Source: an uncultured Cellvibrio sp.
GTDB lineage: Bacteria > Pseudomonadota > Gammaproteobacteria > Pseudomonadales > Cellvibrionaceae
Assembly (NCBI GenBank): GCA_946481095.1
Contig: CAMLML010000008.1
Location: 1 to 64,000, forward strand
DNA length: 64,000 bases
Direction: 5' to 3'
Part shown: positions 37,617 to 45,189 of the stretch, in pieces
Numbering within the stretch: position 1 is the stretch's first letter
How the letters are laid out: each line of letters starts with the position of its first letter
Program-made: the position numbers and the translations under genes
Notes under the pieces: generated by a model
What the model was told of the DNA's origin: nothing
What the model saw: only the letters and a program-made list of their open reading frames with translations
Databases searched by the model: none

Positions 37617-39476
37617 TTAAAACCCAACATCCACTCCCACATAAGCCGCTTGCCCCTGCGTGTTGTAACCGTTCACTTCAACATACTCTTTATCCAAAAG
37701 ATTTTCGATACGTAAAAATCCGGATATGTTTTTGGAAAACTCTGAACGAACTCGCAAATCAACCAACTCATAATCATCCAAAGGCAAATTACCTAAATCA
37801 ACACGATCCTGTGTTGTGCGGTAATTAACGCCGATCAACCATTGATCATCCACTTGATAATCGACACCTATATTAGCCATCAACCTGGGCTTACGAATGC
37901 GTGGATTGCCATTGCTATCTTCAGCTGTGATGCGTGTGATATTGGCATTCAAATTTACTTGATCCAATAATTGCCAACTGCTCACCCATTCAAAACCTTT
38001 TGATTTACTTTCCGGCACTTGTTGCACATAAGTCCAACTGCTGTTGCTATAAGTGATCTGGTCTTCCACTTGTTGATTGAAATACACCAGTTCCATTTGC
38101 AAACGATCATTCCAGAAATACTCAACACCTATATCAAAACCCTCACTGGTTTCCGGTGTTAATTCAACGCCGCCATATTGTCTGTTGGTTGCATTTTCAT
38201 ACAGGCTCGGCAAACGAAAACCAGTTCCTGATGTGGCTTTTATTTTTAATTCACCAGACATAATGTTTGGAATTATATAAGCCGCGCTGATGCGATGAGT
38301 ATCAAAATCACCAAAATCATCCGTTTGGTCTTGCCTTACACCCAGGGTCACGAATAATTGATCAATAAATTTTCCTTGATATTCTGTGTAAACGGCTTGT
38401 TGATCACGAGAAATTCCATGCTCTTCAAAATCGTTGGCAGATTCGTCAGTACGATTTTCCAATCCGTACACCAAGGTCATCGCATTATTCCATTGCGTAT
38501 GGCCGGATAACTCCCAACGATCCGTTTCACCTTGATAGTTGTAAAGCGATTTGGTGAGATTTTCGTAAGTATCGCGATATATATTGCTGTGATTGTAAGC
38601 CAGTGTTGCTTCACCCAGTGAATATGAATATTTCACCGCAGCGCGGCTGTTGGTCTGATTAAATTGCTCAATACAATTGTTGGTTGTTGGCCAACCACAA
38701 CCGTCATATTTTGTGGTGGAATTGGTTGTTCTACCGACAACCTCTGCACGCAAACTCTCCGTCACATTCCAGCCCATACGCAAATGACTGGTATTATTTT
38801 CGTAGCCATCTTTGTCTTGAGTGGCGTCTGATATTTTTGCATTGATACCATCAGTTTTAACGCGCGTACCGCTGACAAAAATATCGCCTGATTCAGATGC
38901 AGCACCAAGATTACCTTGTGCACGCGAAGTCGCAAATGCGCCTGCTTCATAAGCAAGACCGCCTTTAATACCTTCGTCTATAGAATTGGTAGACAATAAA
39001 ACGACACCGCCCGCATCAGCACCATACATCAAACCCTGGGAGCCACGCAGCACTTCAATACGAGCCAAATCGCTGGACATCACGTGTTGTATTGGCGGTG
39101 CAGCTTGTGGGCCAGTTACATCCGTAATCTCTATGCCATCAATTTTTACCAACGTGCGAAAACCTTCTTCGCCGCGAATACTCAGAGAAGAATTTTTTCC
39201 CATACCGCCAGAGTTGGCAATACTGACAGACGGTAAACTGCGCAACAAATCCTGTGCAGTTAAAAAACCCATTTCTTTAATTGTTTTTTCATCCAATACT
39301 GAAACAGACGTTGCCACTTCACGCAAAGGCATCTCCATATTGGAAGACACTATGATAGTTTCAATTTCATCACTACTCGTATCAGATGCATAAAGCTGAT
39401 TTGAAAAAAAAAGAACGGATAGCAAACCCAATCGAATCGGGAATGAGATTGGGTGAATAAAAGAAAAGCCTGACAT
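37617..39476 (-). CDS. btuB: TonB-dependent vitamin B12 receptor, BtuB type
   Basis: This is a 619-residue outer-membrane receptor. The start is the ATG at 39476 (MSGFSFIHPISFPIRLGLLS, signal peptide to about residue 30) behind GAGG; the longer frame would start inside the riboswitch leader. A TonB-box-like segment (IETIIVSS) is followed by a plug (TAQDLLRSLPSVSIANSGGM) and a 22-strand barrel ending in Phe. Substrate assignment to cobalamin rests on the cobalamin riboswitch in the leader and on cobO downstream. Confidence 0.92.
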   Translation of the reverse strand: MSGFSFIHPISFPIRLGLLSVLFFSNQLYASDTSSDEIETIIVSSNMEMPLREVATSVSVLDEKTIKEMGFLTAQDLLRSLPSVSIANSGGMGKNSSLSIRGEEGFRTLVKIDGIEITDVTGPQAAPPIQHVMSSDLARIEVLRGSQGLMYGADAGGVVLLSTNSIDEGIKGGLAYEAGAFATSRAQGNLGAASESGDIFVSGTRVKTDGINAKISDATQDKDGYENNTSHLRMGWNVTESLRAEVVGRTTNSTTKYDGCGWPTTNNCIEQFNQTNSRAAVKYSYSLGEATLAYNHSNIYRDTYENLTKSLYNYQGETDRWELSGHTQWNNAMTLVYGLENRTDESANDFEEHGISRDQQAVYTEYQGKFIDQLFVTLGVRQDQTDDFGDFDTHRISAAYIIPNIMSGELKIKATSGTGFRLPSLYENATNRQYGGVELTPETSEGFDIGVEYFWNDRLQMELVYFNQQVEDQITYSNSSWTYVQQVPESKSKGFEWVSSWQLLDQVNLNANITRITAEDSNGNPRIRKPRLMANIGVDYQVDDQWLIGVNYRTTQDRVDLGNLPLDDYELVDLRVRSEFSKNISGFLRIENLLDKEYVEVNGYNTQGQAAYVGVDVGF

Positions 39477-39481
39477 AAGAA

Positions 39482-39502
39482 CCTCAGCCAAAAAGGTTGA
39501 GG
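39482..39502 (-). promoter_or_regulatory. Shine-Dalgarno-sequestering hairpin of the btuB leader
   Basis: On the minus strand CCTCAACC-TTTTT-GGCTGAGG forms a stem with one mismatch, and its 3' strand contains the btuB GAGG five bases before the ATG. A GGAGGG further upstream (around 39558-39563) could pair with the CCCTCCC that opens this hairpin. This fits a translational expression platform for the B12 riboswitch. The hairpin is visible in the sequence; the switching is inferred. Confidence 0.5.
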
Positions 39503-39611
39503 GAGGGGAAGCGGAAAAAATGCAAACCATAGCTCGAATATTTTCCACCTATGAAGCCCTCCGCAACATAGTGAACATAATGAATCGATTATCAGAAATC
39601 GTTTCGCGATT

Positions 39612-39756
39612 GAGGCTGGTATCGGACTTATGTTGTGCATATTGAAAACAATATATGAAACAACATTTACCGTTGCGGGGGCAGTGTTGGAATTGCAATG
39701 TAACTTGCGCACCAACTTCCCATTTAATCTGACCCGTTTGAAACGTCAGACACCTC
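39612..39756 (-). promoter_or_regulatory. Cobalamin (AdoCbl) riboswitch aptamer
   Basis: On the minus strand, conserved elements occur in the right order. P1/P2 begin at GAGGTGTCTGAC. GGGAAGTTGGTG is followed by CCAACACTGCCCCCGCAACG with GGTAAATG, which is the B12-box region. Then comes AAGTCCGATACCAGCCTC, which closes P1. The aptamer lies 136 bases upstream of the btuB start. Binding of adenosylcobalamin should lower expression of btuB and probably cobO. Confidence 0.93.
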
Positions 39757-39848
39757 GGGCGCGCAAGTTAAGTTGTCATGATTCTGGCGTCAAGCAGAAT
39801 TTTCATTTTATTGACAAATGATAGATTCCGGCTGACGCCTGATCTTCT

Positions 39849-42371
39849 TCACAAACAGGATTCATCCAATTGATCAGCGGCTGTAGCAGGTACTTGCCTG
39901 AAAGCAGCAATAGGATTTTTCAGGTTACCGGAAAATTGCAAACTTTGAGCCTGATCCATCAGATCACTGATCATTTGCAGATTGTTGACCAATTGCAAAC
40001 GGTTAAGGCATGAGTGAGCGAATTCATCGCAAAAGAAATCGTATCGCGCAAACTTTTCATTTAACTCAGGATGCTGAAGCTGATACTCATGGAAACACCC
40101 GGCAACCAATTTCCAGAAGGCTTGCTCTGAAAATCCGAGATGTTCATCAAGAAGAGGAGCAAGGTAACGAAAAAAACCGTCAAACACATCGATAAAAATA
40201 GACAATACTTTCATCTGTTCCGGCACATCGACTTGTACCCTGTCCACCAAATCAGGCAATTGGATATCCATATTCATAATTGCGATTTCTTCTGCTATAT
40301 CTTTCATGATGGCGCGCACGGGCGTGTGATTATGCATAACCAGAATAATATTTTCTCCATGTGGCATAAACACCAGGTCATGCTTATAAAAACAATGAAT
40401 TAAAGGTGTTAAATAGGCCGCAAGATAAGACTTGACCCAGGCTGAAACTGTTTTACCCGATGATTGCACCAGATGTTTAATTAAAGCATCACCATCTGCG
40501 TCCAAATATAAAAGTGCTGCCATGGTCATCAGGCGTTCATTTTGTTTTAATAATTTTATCGGACTTTCACGCCATAAACAGGCCAGCATTTTTCGGTAGG
40601 CAGTATCGCGAGAAGGAATCTGATCATACAAACTATTGCTATACCCAATTGATGCTATTTCACGCAACATATAAAAACCGTTTTGCTGCAAATATTTATC
40701 CTGCGCCAAACAATTGCCTACCCATTCATTAATTGCCGGGGTACCACTCATATAGTAGGGCGATAGCCCACGCATAAATCCCATATTTAAAATAGACAAA
40801 GACATTTTGACGTAATTTTTTTCGGGGCATGAACGATTAAACAAAGTGCGAATGGATTGCTGGGCTTGATAATCATCTTCAGAGAAGCCAAGACAAATTA
40901 TTTTATGCTGCGCAATATCCGCTGAAAAAACAGATGAAATTTTATTAAACCACTGCCATGGGTGAACCGGCATAAAATAATATTCTTCCTGATTTAACGA
41001 CAGCCGGGCAATTTTTTTATTGAACTCATCAACAATTTTTTCACCCAGTTCTTGCACCATTAAACTTTTATAATCCAGTGTAGAGGCACAGGCAAAATGT
41101 GCTTTGGAATGATGAACCGCAACCCATACAGGTTTAAATAACTGCCCGACTTCCGGTGTATATTGCCGATAGTCTTTTGCATCAAAGCCTACACGCCCAT
41201 TGTTCGCCACAAAAGCCGGATGCCCTTCCAACATAGCAGATTCTATAGTTTGGAAATCTGCATCCAGTAATTCACGGGCCTCCACACCCAAACGTGTTCT
41301 TTTATAAGCACTGGAATTGAGAGTATTACTAATTTCTTCCAGATAAACCGGTAATTTATCGGTTGCTATTGATAATTGCTTATGGAATTCAACAATAAAT
41401 TGCTGCGCATTTAATGGTACTAATTGACCATTTTGAAACTTGCTGATGGATTCAGCCTGTACTGACCAATGGTTTAATGCCATTACACGTGCATCAAATT
41501 CATAACGAATCACATGATTTTTATGGCTGTTTTCCTGCGCTATAACCTCCAGATAATATTGGTGATAAAGATCACCCTCCGTAATCAGTTCCGGAATAAT
41601 CAAACATTCGTGAGCGAATTCACTAATCGCTTTACAAATTAACAATCGATTAACTTCCGCCCATAACCTGGGCTGCAAATGTGAGGTTGCAAGAAAAGGT
41701 TGATGATCAATATCGACAGATGAAACTAGGGAATGGCTCATAATAAAATTACTCTGTTTGTGAATCGATAAAAAAAATTCCGCATCGACGGTTGCCAGCA
41801 ACGCAGTTTTATGAGGGAAGAAAATCTTTTGATGATTGCAGAATCCTGCACGTTGATTCAGCCTGTGTATTTTGTTATTGCGGGCATCGGGCTCCACCAC
41901 TATGCGTTTTACTCCCGGCAATTGGCAGATGAAATTCATTACCGTATAAAAAACTGTCCATGAAAAGTGATTCAATGGTTGGTTGGCCGGTGCCAGCAAA
42001 ATATGCATGCCAATATCGCCATGCCGATGCGGATAAAATTGTGCAACCAGATCTGAAGCCGGATCATAAAGCTCAATTAAAAAACATAAGTCGCTCTGAT
42101 AAAAACCTGCATATACAGCCTGTTCCTCGCAAAGTTTTTGATAGCAGTTCCTGACTTGTTCAAGAGTAAAACCTTGCATCCCCCAATAAACAGCGTATTC
42201 GCGATTAACCCAATCATGTACTGCATTAATATCGCGATCCAACATAAAAGGTTTAATCGAAAACTCACCAACAGTGAATATTTCAGTATCCATATAATGA
42301 CACGTATATTCTGCATCGCCTTGCGGGAACCCTGGGCGTTTATCTTGATGAAGGGTATTTATTTGGTTCAT
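39849..42371 (-). CDS. Fused acyltransferase-NIS siderophore synthetase (BibC-like)
   Basis: This 840-residue multienzyme has an N-terminal GNAT domain of the IucB/AlcB/RhbD type (about residues 30-205; the acyl-CoA region RIVVEPDARNNKIHRLNQR is followed by AGF). A C-terminal IucA/IucC-type synthetase follows (about 230-830; EGHPAFVANNGRVGF, FMPVHPWQW, VFMPHGENIILVMHN). The same fusion is known in BibC of Aliivibrio bisucaberin synthesis. Expected activity is acylation of an N-hydroxydiamine followed by ATP-dependent amide joining into a dihydroxamate siderophore. It is the last gene of a Fur-boxed three-gene operon. Confidence 0.85.
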   Translation of the reverse strand: MNQINTLHQDKRPGFPQGDAEYTCHYMDTEIFTVGEFSIKPFMLDRDINAVHDWVNREYAVYWGMQGFTLEQVRNCYQKLCEEQAVYAGFYQSDLCFLIELYDPASDLVAQFYPHRHGDIGMHILLAPANQPLNHFSWTVFYTVMNFICQLPGVKRIVVEPDARNNKIHRLNQRAGFCNHQKIFFPHKTALLATVDAEFFLSIHKQSNFIMSHSLVSSVDIDHQPFLATSHLQPRLWAEVNRLLICKAISEFAHECLIIPELITEGDLYHQYYLEVIAQENSHKNHVIRYEFDARVMALNHWSVQAESISKFQNGQLVPLNAQQFIVEFHKQLSIATDKLPVYLEEISNTLNSSAYKRTRLGVEARELLDADFQTIESAMLEGHPAFVANNGRVGFDAKDYRQYTPEVGQLFKPVWVAVHHSKAHFACASTLDYKSLMVQELGEKIVDEFNKKIARLSLNQEEYYFMPVHPWQWFNKISSVFSADIAQHKIICLGFSEDDYQAQQSIRTLFNRSCPEKNYVKMSLSILNMGFMRGLSPYYMSGTPAINEWVGNCLAQDKYLQQNGFYMLREIASIGYSNSLYDQIPSRDTAYRKMLACLWRESPIKLLKQNERLMTMAALLYLDADGDALIKHLVQSSGKTVSAWVKSYLAAYLTPLIHCFYKHDLVFMPHGENIILVMHNHTPVRAIMKDIAEEIAIMNMDIQLPDLVDRVQVDVPEQMKVLSIFIDVFDGFFRYLAPLLDEHLGFSEQAFWKLVAGCFHEYQLQHPELNEKFARYDFFCDEFAHSCLNRLQLVNNLQMISDLMDQAQSLQFSGNLKNPIAAFRQVPATAADQLDESCL

Positions 42372-42383
42372 ATTATCTACTCC

Positions 42384-43604
42384 TTAACTTTGCGAAGGCC
42401 CAACGTCTATCGTGATGGGTGAATCGCTTTCAGATAAATTATTTTCAGGCAAAATTATCCTGATCATCATCAAACAAATCAAAAAAGCAATTGCCGCAAC
42501 AATAAAAGGCCAATACCATTGTTGAGCACTGACTAACAGTCCTGCAGAATAAAATGCCGCTATAGCACCTATGTTTTGAAAAATATAAATACTACTGAAT
42601 GCACTGCCATAATCTTCCGGTTTGCTCACCTGAAAAACTACCAAATCCAAACGCACCACAGAGTAGTACAAGCAAATCCCCAGCAACACACGCCCAATGA
42701 TAATACTCATTTCGTCTGCACGGGTTTGAATTAACCAACCCGTAATACCCACGGCCAAAATCGGTATCAGGCTCTGTAAATTTTTGATCCAGTTAAATGA
42801 GCGGGCTTTTATTCGCCACAAAATAATCAAAGCGACCAAACCCGGTATTGCATATACTATTCCGGCAATTGCCGCATGTTTTAACGCTGAAAAACTCAAC
42901 CAATAACTGACAAAAAATGGACTGGCCACACTTGCACCAAAATAGAAAATGGCCATTAAAAAACCTATCTTTAACAAAAAATACGCAGGAACTGTTTGAT
43001 TATTAGAAGCTGCCAGCGTATCGATTGTGGCAATCGGATAAAATTTTATAAAAATAATTACACATAAAATAAACTGGATAAAATCTGCCAAAGCAATAGA
43101 CCAATAAATGGTGTTGGCGTCCTGATGAGATAACAAAAATCCACCAATCAATGCTCCCAGAATAAAACCCAAATGTACTATGACCGATAAAATGCCGATT
43201 GTTTTTTCCTGACTGACAGGGGTATCCAGTCGCATAATCAGTGGATATATCAATAAGTAACTGGCTTTACAGGCAAACATCAATAAAGACAAAATCCAAA
43301 ATGCAATTAATGATGTTGTATAAACACACAATATCGCCAAAGCCGTAGCGCACAATTGGCCGATAAGCAGCAATGGGATCTCGTTAATTTTTTTTGAAGC
43401 CTTAACCCATAAAGGGAATGTCAGCATAACCACCACACAAAATGCTGACATATAAATACCGACTATTGTTGAATCTACAATGGCAAAACGTTCCTCGAAA
43501 AACAGTGGATAAAATGGCATCAGTACCGCATCACTGATCACAGCCAAAGCTGTCATCAATATCAATAGTATTCTTGCATCAATTTTATTGAGTAAATTTT
43601 TCAT
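42384..43604 (-). CDS. MFS transporter, probable siderophore exporter
   Basis: This 406-residue protein has 12 predicted membrane segments and no signal peptide. The start ATG overlaps the stop of the monooxygenase (ATGA), and the synthetase gene follows 12 bases after its stop. MFS carriers in this operon position commonly export hydroxamate siderophores (AlcS-like). Import of the ferric form from the periplasm is the alternative. Confidence 0.8.
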   Translation of the reverse strand: MKNLLNKIDARILLILMTALAVISDAVLMPFYPLFFEERFAIVDSTIVGIYMSAFCVVVMLTFPLWVKASKKINEIPLLLIGQLCATALAILCVYTTSLIAFWILSLLMFACKASYLLIYPLIMRLDTPVSQEKTIGILSVIVHLGFILGALIGGFLLSHQDANTIYWSIALADFIQFILCVIIFIKFYPIATIDTLAASNNQTVPAYFLLKIGFLMAIFYFGASVASPFFVSYWLSFSALKHAAIAGIVYAIPGLVALIILWRIKARSFNWIKNLQSLIPILAVGITGWLIQTRADEMSIIIGRVLLGICLYYSVVRLDLVVFQVSKPEDYGSAFSSIYIFQNIGAIAAFYSAGLLVSAQQWYWPFIVAAIAFLICLMMIRIILPENNLSESDSPITIDVGPSQS

Positions 43605-44995
43605 GAAACCTTATAAACTCCTATTTCTTGTTGTTGCAAATCAGGTGCAAAAAAATCCTGAAAAGCGGTTCTTGATTCTGTTTTGTATACCACTCTTCCA
43701 GCCAGTTGATTGGCAATAATTGAATTCCGATAAGCCGCCATACTTAAGTCCGGCGTCACAAAGCCGTGTGTTTCCAAACCAATATTTTGCGCAAAAATAC
43801 TATTGCCCGATAAATCAACCGAATAATTGGCTTCAGGCTTTGGCATTGTTTTTTCATCCCAACGGATTAATGATTTTATAGGTGATAAAAAAGCCGGTGT
43901 TTTATAGCCATAGCCCGTTGCAAAAATAACCGCATCAGCCTGCAACGAAAATTTTTTATTTTGTTCATGCTGAATAAAATTAAAGTCGGCTGACATGTTG
44001 GATACATGCATTTTTGCCGATAGAAGTTCGGAATTGGCAAGCAGCTTTAGCGGAATTTTTTCTTTCAATGACTGTTCGTAAAGCGAATCAAAAATGCTAT
44101 CCAACAAATCCCGATTAATGCCCTTATACAAATGAGCCTGCTGTTGCAGCCTGGATTTACGTGTTGCCGGCGGCAGGGATAAAAAATACCGCAAATAATC
44201 CGGAGTGCTGTACTCCAGAGTCAATTTGTTATATTCAAGAGGAAAAAATTCAGGAGATCGTGTTATCCAATGTAATTGAAATCCATGATCTGGTCGCTTC
44301 TGCAGCAAATCAAAAAATATTTCTGCTGCGCTTTGCCCACCACCGATTAGAAGTATATTTTTCTTACGAAAAATAATTTCCCGTTGGTATTTATAATCCC
44401 CTGAATGACAGGCAATAGACTCTACTGAAGAAAAAGCATCGGGTATTATCGGTGATGTTCCCGTACCCAGAATAATTTTTTTGGTGCGATATATTGTCCG
44501 CGATTTTGATTTTTCATTTTGAATCAATACACGAAATATTTTATGTTCCTGATCAAAATGAATTTGTTGAACACTGCTGGCAAACTGTAAATTGGTTAAT
44601 TGTCTGGCGACCCATCGGCAATAAGCATTGTATTCTTCACGCAAGAGGAACAGATTCTCACGAATACAAAATGAATACAGATGACCGTTTTGTTTGGCGT
44701 AATTGAGGAAACTATAAGCGCTGGTAGGGTCGGCCATAGTTACCAGATCTGCCATAAAAGGCGTTTGCAAACGGGTTCCAGGCAGCATCAGTCCAGGATG
44801 CCAATTAAATTCTGCACGGGAATCCACAAACATTCCGTTCAAATCCTTAACAGGGGCCAACAACGCTGCCAACCCCAAATTAAACGGTCCTATACCAATG
44901 CCTAAATAATCCAGAACTCTGGTATCACCGGCTGGTTGCAGCTCATTGGTCGTTAATTTCGTGACCCGTTTCAACACAGACAGAGGATCGGACAT
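43601..44995 (-). CDS. Diamine/lysine N-monooxygenase of hydroxamate siderophore synthesis
   Basis: This is a 464-residue flavin N-hydroxylase of the IucD/PvdA/AlcA/PubA family; the ATG at 44995 is preceded by GGTGAG. The FAD site is DYLGIGIGPFNLGLAALL, the NADPH site is ILLIGGGQSAAEIFFDLL, and the C-terminal motif is ADAVIFATGYGYKTP. The substrate is probably putrescine or cadaverine, given the AlcC/BibC-type partner, but ornithine or lysine cannot be excluded. No amino acid decarboxylase lies next to it. It is the first gene of the operon, with a Fur box 30 bases upstream of the start. Confidence 0.88.
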   Translation of the reverse strand: MSDPLSVLKRVTKLTTNELQPAGDTRVLDYLGIGIGPFNLGLAALLAPVKDLNGMFVDSRAEFNWHPGLMLPGTRLQTPFMADLVTMADPTSAYSFLNYAKQNGHLYSFCIRENLFLLREEYNAYCRWVARQLTNLQFASSVQQIHFDQEHKIFRVLIQNEKSKSRTIYRTKKIILGTGTSPIIPDAFSSVESIACHSGDYKYQREIIFRKKNILLIGGGQSAAEIFFDLLQKRPDHGFQLHWITRSPEFFPLEYNKLTLEYSTPDYLRYFLSLPPATRKSRLQQQAHLYKGINRDLLDSIFDSLYEQSLKEKIPLKLLANSELLSAKMHVSNMSADFNFIQHEQNKKFSLQADAVIFATGYGYKTPAFLSPIKSLIRWDEKTMPKPEANYSVDLSGNSIFAQNIGLETHGFVTPDLSMAAYRNSIIANQLAGRVVYKTESRTAFQDFFAPDLQQQEIGVYKVS

Positions 44996-45024
44996 ACGCT
45001 CACCTATAAACACGATACAATTAC

Positions 45025-45043
45025 AATTATTAATGATAATTAT
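45025..45043 (-). promoter_or_regulatory. Fur box of the siderophore operon
   Basis: The stretch AATTATTAATGATAATTAT and its flanks match the 19-base Fur consensus (GATAATGATAATCATTATC) at about 13 positions, including the central AATGATAAT. It lies 30 bases before the monooxygenase start, in the expected promoter position. Iron repression is inferred. Confidence 0.75.
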
Positions 45044-45140
45044 TCGTATTTACAAGCCAATTAAGGCGACAATTTTATTTCTGCAGGCAATACACGTGAA
45101 ATCAGGAGGGAACAATTAAGGATAAAAGTGAAGTAGGGAA

Positions 45141-45177
45141 AGAAAAAACGCATAGCCAGCCGCAATCGACTGGCTAA
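45141..45177 (-). terminator. Rho-independent terminator after the ThuA-dehydrogenase gene
   Basis: On the minus strand TAGCCAGTCG/CGGCTGGCTA (loop ATTG, one mismatch) is followed by GCGTTTTTTCTTT. It lies just past the stop at 45190 and isolates the siderophore operon from upstream transcription. Confidence 0.8.
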
Positions 45178-45189
45178 AAAAACAACAGA

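Noticed and set aside
37617..39476. TonB receptor as the missing siderophore receptor
   Set aside because: The leader carries a cobalamin riboswitch and cobO follows, which points to vitamin B12 uptake.
39630..39821. Small plus-strand open frame in the btuB leader
   Set aside because: The region is accounted for by the cobalamin riboswitch on the minus strand.
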